DNA from: Stappia indica
Lineage (GTDB): Bacteria; Pseudomonadota; Alphaproteobacteria; Rhizobiales; Stappiaceae
Assembly: GCF_001696535.1 (NCBI RefSeq)
Contig: NZ_MBQE01000004.1
Coordinates: 558,001-622,000 of the forward strand
Direction of reading: 5' to 3'
Length of the DNA stretch: 64,000 nucleotides
Shown: one piece after another, positions 56,604 to 64,000 of the stretch
Position numbering within the stretch: position 1 is the stretch's first letter
Layout: each line of letters opens with the position of its first letter
Made by a program: the position numbers and the translations under genes
Notes under the pieces: model-generated
What the model saw: only the letters and a program-made list of their open reading frames with translations
What the model was told of the DNA's origin: nothing
Databases searched by the model: none

Positions 56604-57371
56604 ATGACCACGACCGACCAGTCCGCCGACCTCTTTGCCTACACCCTGCGTCTTGCCGACGATGCGGCCATTCTCGGCCAGCGCCTCGGCGAGTGGTGCG
56701 GCCACGCGCCGACGCTTGAGGAGGATATCGGCCTCGCCAACGTCGCGCTCGACCATATCGGCCAGGCGCGCGCGCTCTACACCTATGCCGGCGAGGTGGA
56801 AGGCGAGGGGCGCGACGAGGACCAGCTCTGCTTCCTGCGCCACGAGCGCCAGTTCAACAATTGCCTGCTGGTGGAGCAGCCGAACGGCGACTTCGCCCAG
56901 ACCATCCTGCGCCAGTTCTTCTTCTCCGCCTTCATGCTGCCGCTGTGGCGCGAGCTGAAGGGCTCGAAGGACGCAACGCTCGCCGCCATCGCCGCCAAGG
57001 CGGAGAAGGAAGCGACCTATCACGTGCGCCATTCGGCCGAGTGGACCATTCGCCTCGGCGACGGCACGACCGAGAGCCATGAGCGCGCCCAGGCCGCTGT
57101 CGATCAGCTGTGGCCCTACACGGGCGAGCTGTTCGAGATCGACGGCGTCGTCGAGCGGCTGGTCGCCGCCGGCATCGCGGTCGACCCGGCGAGCTTGCGC
57201 GACGAGTGGCACGCCACCTTGCGCGAGGTGCTGGACGAGGCGACGCTGCGCCTGCCGCCCGATGGCTGGTTCCAGACCGGCGGCCGGTCGGGCCGTCATT
57301 CGGAGAGCTTCGGCCACCTGCTGTCGCAGATGCAGTACATGCAGCGGGCCTGGCCCGGCCACAAGTGGTGA
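56604..57371 (+). CDS. paaC: PaaC, structural subunit of the phenylacetyl-CoA epoxidase
   Basis: 255 residues, PaaC type: LADDAAILGQRLGEWCGHAPTLEEDIGLANVALDHIGQAR and LPLWRELKGSKD. It is the non-catalytic ferritin-like partner of PaaA. Its stop overlaps the GTG start of paaD. Confidence 0.93.
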   Translation: MTTTDQSADLFAYTLRLADDAAILGQRLGEWCGHAPTLEEDIGLANVALDHIGQARALYTYAGEVEGEGRDEDQLCFLRHERQFNNCLLVEQPNGDFAQTILRQFFFSAFMLPLWRELKGSKDATLAAIAAKAEKEATYHVRHSAEWTIRLGDGTTESHERAQAAVDQLWPYTGELFEIDGVVERLVAAGIAVDPASLRDEWHATLREVLDEATLRLPPDGWFQTGGRSGRHSESFGHLLSQMQYMQRAWPGHKW

Positions 57372-57889
57372 CGCAGATGGGCTCGCGCCTGCACGACATC
57401 GCGGGGGAGAGCGCCCGCCGGCGTGCCTTCGAGGTCGCCGCGCAGGTGCCGGACCCGGAAGTTCCGGTGCTGACCATCGGCGATCTCGGCGTGCTGCGCG
57501 ATGTGCGCATCGCCTCCGACGGCACGGTCGAGGTCGACATCACGCCGACCTATACCGGCTGCCCGGCCATGGCCGTCTTCACCATGGACATCGAGATCGC
57601 GCTGATGGCGGAGGGTTTCGGCAAGGTGCGGGTCAACACCGTGCTGTCGCCGGCCTGGACCACCGACTGGCTGAGCGAGGAGGCGCGCGAAAAGCTGCGC
57701 GCCTACGGCATCGCTCCGCCGGCCGGCAAGGCCTCCCGCCGCGCCCTGTTCGGCGACGACGAGGTCGCCTGTCCGCGCTGCGGCTCGCTCGACACCGAGA
57801 AGGTGTCGGAGTTCGGCTCCACTGCCTGCAAGGCGCTGTGGCGCTGCCGCTCCTGCGCCGAGCCGTTCGACTATTTCAAGTGCCACTGA
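57368..57889 (+). CDS. paaD: PaaD, Fe-S maturation factor for the epoxidase
   Basis: 173 residues. DUF59/MIP18 domain first (VPDPEVPVLTIGDLGVLRDV, YTGCPAM), then a zinc-ribbon with CPRCGS and CRSC near the end. PaaD helps build the iron-sulfur or diiron sites of the complex. GTG 57368 overlaps the paaC stop (GTGA); ATG 57377 is an alternative start. Confidence 0.92.
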   Translation: MTQMGSRLHDIAGESARRRAFEVAAQVPDPEVPVLTIGDLGVLRDVRIASDGTVEVDITPTYTGCPAMAVFTMDIEIALMAEGFGKVRVNTVLSPAWTTDWLSEEAREKLRAYGIAPPAGKASRRALFGDDEVACPRCGSLDTEKVSEFGSTACKALWRCRSCAEPFDYFKCH

Positions 57890-57948
57890 GCTGGCGTCTT
57901 GTCCGGCAGGCCAGGGATGCCGCCGGAAGCTTTTGAGGGAGAAACCGC

Positions 57949-59028
57949 ATGTCGCCGAGATTCCATGCGCTGAAGGTCCGCGAAGTGAGGCGCGAGACGC
58001 CCGAGGCCGTGTCGATTTCCTTCGACGTGCCGGAGAACCTGCGAGAAGCCTACCGCTTCGCCGCCGGCCAGTATCTCACCCTTCGCACGGTGATCGGCGG
58101 CGAGGAAGTGCGCCGGTCCTATTCGATCTGCGCCGGCGAGGATGACGGCGAACTGCGTGTCGCGGTGAAGAAGATCGACGGCGGCGTCTTTTCCGCCTTC
58201 GCCAACGAGAACGTGGCGGCCGGCGACGAGATCGACGTGATGACCCCGTCGGGCCGTTTCGTGCTGCCGGCGCATGAGGGCGGCCTGCGCCGTCTCGTGG
58301 CGGTGGCCGCCGGCTCCGGCATCACGCCGGTTCTGGCGATGATCCGCACGGTGCTGACCCGCGAGCCCGAGAGCGAGTTCTTCCTGTTCTACGGCAACCG
58401 CAGCGCCCAGACGATCATCTTCAAGGAAGAGATCGAGGACCTGAAGGACGTCTTCCCGACCCGCTTCGGCGTCTTCCACGTGCTGTCGCGCGAGACCCAG
58501 GACGTGGAGATCCTGTCCGGCCGGCTGGATGCGGAAAAGCTGGAGCGCCTGTTCAGGCATGTGGTGCCGGTGGCGGATGCGGACGGGGTGTTCCTCTGCG
58601 GTCCCGGCGAGATGATCGAGACCGCCAGCGAAGTCCTGTCGCGCCTCGGCGTGGCGGGCGATCGCATCCACCGCGAGTTCTTCACGCCGGCCGACGGCTC
58701 CGCCCCGCATGCGGCGAAACCCGCGAAGAACATCTCCGAGACCGCCCACGAGGCACGCGCGGAACTGATCATCGACGGAGCCCGTGTCACGGTGCCGGTC
58801 GCGGCCGGCGAGACCATCATCGATGCGGCGATGCGCGCGGGCGTCGAGGTTCCCTATTCCTGCAAGGGCGGCATGTGCTGCACCTGCCGCGCCAAGGTCG
58901 AGGCCGGCGAGGTCGACATGGCGGTCAATTATTCGCTTGAGCCCTGGGAGATCGAGGCCGGCTTCGTCCTCACCTGCCAGTCGCGTCCGGTCTCCGACAC
59001 GGTGGTGCTCGACTACGACGCGATGTAG
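57949..59028 (+). CDS. paaE: PaaE, NADPH-dependent reductase of the epoxidase
   Basis: 359 residues. Flavin domain (RSYSICAG near residue 45), NAD(P) domain (GSGITPVLAMI), and a C-terminal plant-type ferredoxin with CKGGMCCTC (Cys305, 310, 313) and Cys343. It passes electrons from NADPH to PaaA. Last gene of the paaABCDE run. Confidence 0.95.
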   Translation: MSPRFHALKVREVRRETPEAVSISFDVPENLREAYRFAAGQYLTLRTVIGGEEVRRSYSICAGEDDGELRVAVKKIDGGVFSAFANENVAAGDEIDVMTPSGRFVLPAHEGGLRRLVAVAAGSGITPVLAMIRTVLTREPESEFFLFYGNRSAQTIIFKEEIEDLKDVFPTRFGVFHVLSRETQDVEILSGRLDAEKLERLFRHVVPVADADGVFLCGPGEMIETASEVLSRLGVAGDRIHREFFTPADGSAPHAAKPAKNISETAHEARAELIIDGARVTVPVAAGETIIDAAMRAGVEVPYSCKGGMCCTCRAKVEAGEVDMAVNYSLEPWEIEAGFVLTCQSRPVSDTVVLDYDAM

Positions 59029-59096
59029 GCTCGAGGGATGCGGGGCAGGGCGTTGATACGCCGTTCCCCGCTTTCCGCCAAAAAGAGAGCCTTCCC

Positions 59097-59642
59097 ATGC
59101 ATGAGCGTTTCGTGCTCGTCACCGGCTGTTCCGGTGGCGGAAAATCCACATTGATCGAAGAGCTTGCCCGCCGCGGTCACCGAACGGTCGAGGAACCCGG
59201 CCGGCGTATCGTCCGCGAGGAACTGGCGGGTGAGGGCAGCGCGCTGCCCTGGGTCGATCTCGCCGCCTTTGCCCGGCGGGCGATCCGCATGGCGGTCGCC
59301 GACTGGCACAGTGCGCGTGTCGGGGCGGGGGACGACGGCTGGACCTTCTTCGACCGCGGCGTGATCGATGCCGCCTCCGCCTTCGAGGTCGCGACGGGGC
59401 GCAAGGTGCTTGCGCCGCTCGCCCGTCGCTACCGTTACCGGCCGCTGGTCTTTCTCGCCCCGCCCTGGCCGGAGATCCATGCCGGCGATGACGAGCGCCG
59501 GCACGGCTTTGCCGCCGCGGTCGAGGAATACGAACGACTTGCGGATATCCTGCCCACGCTCGGCTACGAGACCCGGCTGCTGCCGAAGGTCCCGGTCGCC
59601 GAGCGCGCTTCGTTCATGCTCGCCGCGCTGGAGCGCGGCTGA
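59097..59642 (+). CDS. AAA-type ATPase/kinase-like protein
   Basis: 181 residues. Walker A GCSGGGKST (10-18), a Walker-B-like stretch (DDGWTFFDRGVIDA) and EEPGRRIVREELAG; this is the AAA_28 group, often annotated as ATP/GTP-binding or nucleotide-kinase-like. No specific function. It follows paaE by 68 bases on the same strand, perhaps co-transcribed. Confidence 0.75.
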   Translation: MHERFVLVTGCSGGGKSTLIEELARRGHRTVEEPGRRIVREELAGEGSALPWVDLAAFARRAIRMAVADWHSARVGAGDDGWTFFDRGVIDAASAFEVATGRKVLAPLARRYRYRPLVFLAPPWPEIHAGDDERRHGFAAAVEEYERLADILPTLGYETRLLPKVPVAERASFMLAALERG

Positions 59643-59652
59643 GCCGCTCCCA

Positions 59653-60672
59653 TCAGATCTCCATCACCACGCGCCCGTCGATCTTGCCGGCGCGCATCGT
59701 GTCGAAGATCGCGTTGACGTTTTCCAGCCGGTCCACCGAGTAATGCGCGGCGACCTTGCCGTCCGCGGCAAAGGCCAGCGCCTCGGCCAGATCGTTGCGC
59801 GTGCCGACGATGGAGCCGCGCACGGTCTTGCGGTTCAGCACGGTGTCGAAGATCGGCAGTGGAAAGTCGCCGGGCGGCAGGCCGACCAGGCTCATCGTGC
59901 CGCCGCGCGCCAGCATGCCGAACCCCTGGCTGAACGACTTGGGCGAGACCGCCGTCACCAGCACGCCTTCCGCGCCGCCGCCCTTCTGCACCTCGGCGGC
60001 AACGTCGCCGGTCCGCGCATCGAGGGTCATGTCGGCGCCGAGCGCCCGGGCCAGCGCCAGCTTTTCCTCGGAGATGTCAACGGCGATGACATGCATCCCC
60101 ATCGCCTTGGCATATTGCACGGCCATGTGGCCGAGCCCGCCGATGCCGATGATGACGACGGTCTGGCCGGGCTTCGCCTCGGTCTCCTTCAGCCCCTTGT
60201 AGACCGTGACGCCGGCGCACAGCACAGGCGCTGCGGGCGCGAAGGCCAGCCCGTCCGGCAGGTGGCCGACATAGTCCGGATCTGCGAGCACATAGTCGGC
60301 AAAGCCGCCATTGACGCTGTAGCCGGTGTTCTGCTGGTCGTGGCACAGGGTTTCCCAGCCGCCGACGCAATGCCGGCAATGGCCGCAGGCCGTGTGCAGC
60401 CACGGCACGCCCACCCGGTCGCCTTCCTTCACGCTGGTGACCCCGGCGCCGACCGCGGCGACGGTGCCGACGCCTTCATGGCCGGGAATGAAGGGCGGCT
60501 GCGGCTTGACCGGCCAGTCGCCCTCGGCCGCATGCAGGTCGGTATGGCAGACGCCGCTGGCGGCGATCTTCACCAGGATCTTGCCGGGCGCCACCTCGGG
60601 CCGCACCACTTCGCAGATGTCGAGCGGTGCGCCGAAGGCACGCACCACGGCGGCTTTCATCGTCTTTCCCAT
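59653..60672 (-). CDS. adhP: Zinc-dependent alcohol dehydrogenase (AdhP type)
   Basis: 339 residues, medium-chain dehydrogenase. Catalytic zinc residues in SGVCHTDLHAAEGDW and PGHEGVGTV, structural zinc in CGHCRHCVGGWETLC, NAD motif GIGGLGHMAVQYAKA. It oxidises ethanol or similar alcohols, or reduces aldehydes. ATG 60672 has GGGGAG just ahead; ATG 60660 is the alternative. It converges with the ATPase gene. Confidence 0.9.
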   Translation of the reverse strand: MGKTMKAAVVRAFGAPLDICEVVRPEVAPGKILVKIAASGVCHTDLHAAEGDWPVKPQPPFIPGHEGVGTVAAVGAGVTSVKEGDRVGVPWLHTACGHCRHCVGGWETLCHDQQNTGYSVNGGFADYVLADPDYVGHLPDGLAFAPAAPVLCAGVTVYKGLKETEAKPGQTVVIIGIGGLGHMAVQYAKAMGMHVIAVDISEEKLALARALGADMTLDARTGDVAAEVQKGGGAEGVLVTAVSPKSFSQGFGMLARGGTMSLVGLPPGDFPLPIFDTVLNRKTVRGSIVGTRNDLAEALAFAADGKVAAHYSVDRLENVNAIFDTMRAGKIDGRVVMEI

Positions 60673-60854
60673 CGGTCTCCCCGTTGCCGTGTTCCTGTCC
60701 AGCCCGGTCGCAGTGTGGGGCGGCAGGCACCGGCCCGCCTTGCGCGAGATCAAGTCGCAGGCGCTACCGGCGGTTTTGCGCCGCCGGTTCGTTAACGGCA
60801 TGGGAACCACATCGGTTAGGCGAAGATTCAAGTCTTCGTGGCAGCTTGGCGCCC

Positions 60855-62366
60855 ATGCAGCAGACCGCAACAGGATCGACGGAGCACTGGCTGGACGGAC
60901 GCAAGCGCAACCTGGCGCTGGTGATCTATCTGGTGTGCGTCGCCGTCGTCATCGCCTTCGCGCTTTCCAACACCCACATGCTCGGCAGTGCCGGCGGCAT
61001 CGCCGACGAGGTTCGCGCGCAGGACGAGCGCCATCTGGTGCGCAACGAGTTCGACCGGCAGGTGGAGATCCTGGCCGACGACCAGTCGCGCGTGTCCCAT
61101 TGGGACGAGGCGGTGAGGGCGCTGGTCGCCCGTATCGACTGGACCTTCGTCCAGGACGAGATCGCCAACTGGCACTGGGAGGATTTCGGCATCCAGGCGA
61201 CCGTCATGGTCGGCCCCGACGACGCGCCGAGGCTGCTGGTCTTCGAGGACGACATCCGCTCGGAAGCCGAGGCCAAGGCCTATGTCGACCTGGCATCCGA
61301 TCTGGTTCAGCAGGCGCGCGAGGCCTATGCGTCGGCCCGCGAGCGCGAAGGCGCCGGCTTTCGCGTGACGCGGCATCCGGTGCGGTCCCGGGACCCGCTC
61401 TACGTGTCGGACGTGCGCGAGATGGACGGCGAGGTCAACATGATCGTCGCCCAGGTGATCGTGCCCGACGACGATGCGCGCTTGCCCGACGGCCCGCCCA
61501 ACGTTCTCCTGACCTTCAAGCCGCTGCTGCCCTCGACGATGAGCGAGATCGGCCGCAAGCTGGGCCTGCGCGATTTCGCCATCCATCCCGCTAATGCGGT
61601 GCCGCCCGACAGCGACGTCCTCCCGCTGGGGCGGGGCGCCCCGCGCTTCGTCGCGACCTGGGTCCGCAGCCATCCCTCGACCGTGATCTGGCGCGAGGCG
61701 CTGCCGCTGCTGGTCGGTGTTCTGGTGCTGGCCGCCATCGCGCTCGGCTTCGTTGCCCTGCGCTTCGTGCGCAGCCTCCGCCGCCTGCAGAAGAGCGAGG
61801 AGCGCAACCGTTTCCTCGCCAATCACGACGCCCTGACAGGCCTGCCTAACCGGGTGCAGTTCGAGCAGGAGATGGAACGCGTGCTCCAGCGCAGCGAGCA
61901 GGACCGCTGCGCGGTGCTGTGCATCGATCTCGACCGCTTCAAGCAGGTCAACGACACCTGGGGGCACCCGATCGGCGATCTGGTGATCCGCACGGTGGCC
62001 GCCCGTATCCTGGAGGCCGTCGGCGACCGGGGCATGTCCGCGCGTGTCGGCGGCGACGAGTTCATCGTGCTGCTGCGCGACGGGCTCGACCGGGCCTCGG
62101 TGCTCGCCCTGTGCGATGCGATCGTTGCCGGCATCTGTTCGCAGATCGTGTTCGAGGGCGGCAGCACATCCGTCGGCGCCAGCATCGGCGTCGCCTGGTG
62201 GCCGGACGATGCGCTGACCGCCAAGTCGGTGATCCGCAGCGCCGACGAGGCGCTCTACCGCGCCAAGCAGGACGGCCGCGGCCGCACCTTCCTGGCCGCC
62301 GGCTCTGCCCATCCGCCCGAGCCGCCCCTGCCGGACAGGGGGGCGGATCGGTCGCCCGCCATCTGA
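60855..62366 (+). CDS. Membrane diguanylate cyclase with CHASE4 sensor and GGDEF domain
   Basis: 503 residues. Two membrane helices (LALVIYLVCVAVVIAFAL at about 18-35 and LPLLVGVLVLAAIALGFVALRF at about 280-301) enclose a periplasmic CHASE4-like sensor (EFDRQVEILADDQSRVSHWDEAV). The cytoplasmic GGDEF domain has NHDALTGLPNR, and GGDEF at 399-403. It makes c-di-GMP. There is no RxxD inhibitory site at the usual place before GGDEF, so product inhibition is probably lost. Confidence 0.88.
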   Translation: MQQTATGSTEHWLDGRKRNLALVIYLVCVAVVIAFALSNTHMLGSAGGIADEVRAQDERHLVRNEFDRQVEILADDQSRVSHWDEAVRALVARIDWTFVQDEIANWHWEDFGIQATVMVGPDDAPRLLVFEDDIRSEAEAKAYVDLASDLVQQAREAYASAREREGAGFRVTRHPVRSRDPLYVSDVREMDGEVNMIVAQVIVPDDDARLPDGPPNVLLTFKPLLPSTMSEIGRKLGLRDFAIHPANAVPPDSDVLPLGRGAPRFVATWVRSHPSTVIWREALPLLVGVLVLAAIALGFVALRFVRSLRRLQKSEERNRFLANHDALTGLPNRVQFEQEMERVLQRSEQDRCAVLCIDLDRFKQVNDTWGHPIGDLVIRTVAARILEAVGDRGMSARVGGDEFIVLLRDGLDRASVLALCDAIVAGICSQIVFEGGSTSVGASIGVAWWPDDALTAKSVIRSADEALYRAKQDGRGRTFLAAGSAHPPEPPLPDRGADRSPAI

Positions 62367-62385
62367 GGCGGGCGCGCTTTCGGCC

Positions 62386-62778
62386 TTACATCGGCAACGA
62401 CAACTGCCAGGACAGCCCGAACCGGTCGACCAGCCAGCCGAAGCGCGGGCTGAAGCCGTAATCGTCCAGCGGCATGAGGACGTTGCCGCCCTCCGACAGG
62501 CGGGCAAAGGCTGTGTCCAGCGCCTGCGCATCGTCCATCTCGACGAACAGCGACATGGACGGCGTGAAGTCGAAGGCATGCGGCATCGGGCTGTCGATGA
62601 CGATCAGACTCTGGCCGGCGAAGGAAACCTTCGCCATGCGCACCGTCCCGGGCGCGGCCGTGTCGTCGCCGTTCAGCTCCAGCAGATCGACGGAGAAATC
62701 GGGAAACACCGCCTGATAGGTCTCCAGCGCCGCGCGCGCCTTGCCCTGGAACATCAGGTGGGTGAATGCTCTGGTCAT
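62386..62778 (-). CDS. VOC-family (PhnB-like) protein
   Basis: 130 residues. HLMFQGKARAALETYQAVFPDF at the start and SMSLFVEMDDAQALDTAFARLSEGGNVLMPLDDYGFSPRFGWLVDRFGLSWQL are typical of the PhnB/3-demethylubiquinone methyltransferase-like VOC group. No function is established for these. It is a single gene. Confidence 0.82.
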   Translation of the reverse strand: MTRAFTHLMFQGKARAALETYQAVFPDFSVDLLELNGDDTAAPGTVRMAKVSFAGQSLIVIDSPMPHAFDFTPSMSLFVEMDDAQALDTAFARLSEGGNVLMPLDDYGFSPRFGWLVDRFGLSWQLSLPM

Positions 62779-62879
62779 GGCCGGGCCTTGTCGTTCGAGT
62801 GTCTTCAGGCTTCAAGGCACCACAATGCAATCCGCAGCGACTGCTCGCAAGGGTAGTGCACGGGCCCATCTATGGTTCG

Positions 62880-62945
62880 TGCGGCGAATGGGTGGCGCAA
62901 TCGCCGCATGATGTGCGGCGATTGATTGCGAATGCGGCGAATAGG
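62880..62945 (+). promoter_or_regulatory. Repeated and inverted TGCGGCGA sites upstream of the fic gene
   Basis: TGCGGCGA(A/T)T starts at 62880, 62914 and 62933. An inverted copy at 62898-62908 pairs with the one at 62914-62924 as arms CAATCGCCGCA and TGCGGCGATTG around a five-base loop. A TTATAT -10-like box follows at 62948. The layout suggests an operator for autoregulation. Confidence 0.6.
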
Positions 62946-62974
62946 GCTTATATTCCCCGCAAAGGATGCGGAGA

Positions 62975-64000
62975 ATGGCGACCTATATCCACCAACTCGA
63001 CGACTGGCCGGCGTTTCGCTGGGACCATGCGGCGGTTTCCGGCCCGCTGGCGGCGGTGCGCCACCGGCAGGGGCGGCTGACCGGGCGCATGGACGCGCTC
63101 GGCTTCGAGCTGCGCTCCGAAGCGGTTCTGGAGACGCTGACGGCGGATGTCGTCAAGTCGAGCGAGATCGAGGGCGAGATCCTGGAGCGCAGCCAGGTTC
63201 GCTCCTCCATCGCCCGCCGGCTCGGCATGGATATCGGCGGCCTGCCGCCGGTCGACCGCAATGTCGAGGGTGTCGTCGAGATGACGCTGGATGCGGTCGG
63301 GGCGTTCGACAGGCCGCTGACCAGCGAGCGCCTGTTCGGCTGGCACGCGGCGCTGTTTCCCACCGGGCGCAGCGGCATGCTCCGCATCGCCGTCGGTCGC
63401 TGGCGCGATGAAGAGGCAGGGCCCATGCAGGTCGTCTCGGGGCCGTTCGGCCGCGAGAAGGTCCACTTCGAGGCTCCGCCCGCGTCCCGTGTTGCCGGCG
63501 AGATGGCCGCGTTCCTGGAGTGGTTCGACAGCCCGGACACACTCGACCCGGTTCTGCGGGCCGCGATCGCGCATCTGTGGTTCGTCACCATTCACCCCTT
63601 CGAGGACGGCAACGGCCGTATCGCCCGTGCCATCGGCGACATGGCGCTCGCCCGTTCCGAGGGCAGCGACCAGCGCTTCTACAGCCTCTCTTCGCAAATC
63701 CGGCAGGACCGCAAGGGCTATTACGAGATCCTCGAGCGCACGCAGAAGGGCGATCTCGACATCACGCCCTGGCTGTTGTGGTTTCTCGCTTGCCTCGACC
63801 GCGCTCTCGACGATTCCGCCGGCATTCTCGAGGACGTGCTGCGCAAGGCGGCCTTCTGGCAGGCGCTTGCCGGCGAGCCGCTCGGCGAACGCCAGCGCAA
63901 GGTGCTGAACCGCCTGCTCGACGGCTTCGACGGCAAGCTCACCTCGTCGAAATGGGCGAAGCTGACCAAAACCTCGCCCGATACGGCGCTGCGCGATATC
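62975..64000 (+). CDS. Fic-domain protein, class II (partial)
   Basis: At least 342 residues; the end is outside the window. N-terminal DUF4172-like region, then the inhibitory motif SSEIEG (62-67, S-x3-E-G), which marks class II Fic proteins with an intramolecular lock. The catalytic motif HPFEDGNGR is complete (207-215). Fic enzymes transfer AMP to hydroxyl groups of target proteins. A winged-helix region begins near the window end. ATG 62975 follows AAAGGA by eight bases; ATG 62966 is an alternative. Confidence 0.88.
   Translation, partial: MATYIHQLDDWPAFRWDHAAVSGPLAAVRHRQGRLTGRMDALGFELRSEAVLETLTADVVKSSEIEGEILERSQVRSSIARRLGMDIGGLPPVDRNVEGVVEMTLDAVGAFDRPLTSERLFGWHAALFPTGRSGMLRIAVGRWRDEEAGPMQVVSGPFGREKVHFEAPPASRVAGEMAAFLEWFDSPDTLDPVLRAAIAHLWFVTIHPFEDGNGRIARAIGDMALARSEGSDQRFYSLSSQIRQDRKGYYEILERTQKGDLDITPWLLWFLACLDRALDDSAGILEDVLRKAAFWQALAGEPLGERQRKVLNRLLDGFDGKLTSSKWAKLTKTSPDTALRDI

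Overview
The window is high-GC DNA read almost wall to wall, typical of an aerobic or facultative alphaproteobacterium. Gene families and arrangements (FnrL-type box, UbiTUV, PaaX, MocR pairs, an iolG-type dehydrogenase, short palindromic intergenic repeats) suggest Hyphomicrobiales, perhaps a marine Stappiaceae relative. That placement is inference from family knowledge, not a database result. No rRNA, tRNA, CRISPR array, prophage or insertion sequence was recognised.

Layout. 1-3.5 kb: an oxygen-independent ubiquinone cluster, ubiT-ubiU on the minus strand facing ubiD-ubiX on the plus strand, with a perfect FNR-type box between them. 3.6-13.1 kb: surface carbohydrate and secretion genes: GDP-mannose synthesis (manC, phosphomannomutase, an AGE-family epimerase), a small exported-looking protein, a large RTX serralysin-like metalloprotease with 306-bp internal repeats, and a UDP-sugar dehydrogenase. 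13.2-16.4 kb: a eukaryotic-like (type 2) isoleucyl-tRNA synthetase. 16.4-17.7 kb: an AT-rich islet and a mosaic of palindromic repeats around a small GIY-YIG nuclease gene. 17.7-20 kb: two divergent Gfo/Idh/MocA dehydrogenases. 20-25 kb: a MocR regulator facing an EamA transporter, then a LysR regulator facing mmsA. 25-34.4 kb: an unusual membrane protein with a lipoyl-like N-terminus and a protease-like C-terminus that lacks the catalytic residues, a thiolase, a ChaN-like protein, a small lipoprotein, a K+/H+ antiporter, a saccharopine-dehydrogenase-like enzyme, and a CueR-cytochrome c pair with a clear copper operator.

34.4-44.5 kb: phenylacetate locus 1. paaN and a complete branched-chain-amino-acid-type ABC transporter run leftwards. 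paaG-paaI-paaK and a TetR repressor run rightwards from a promoter carrying a TetR-type palindrome. 44.5-52.5 kb: a LysM protein, a LOG-family protein, and a PadR-controlled RND efflux operon. 52.7-59 kb: a small membrane protein, puuE (allantoinase family) overlapping paaX, then paaABCDE, the ring epoxidase (phenylacetate locus 2). 59-64 kb: an ATPase, an alcohol dehydrogenase, a CHASE4-GGDEF cyclase, a VOC protein and a class II Fic protein cut off by the window end.

Together the two paa loci supply phenylacetyl-CoA formation (PaaK), epoxidation (PaaABCDE), isomerisation (PaaG), a PaaN-type aldehyde dehydrogenase and a proofreading thioesterase (PaaI). paaF, paaH and paaJ are not in the window. 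The Liv-type transporter in the paaN operon is a good candidate importer for an aromatic acid.
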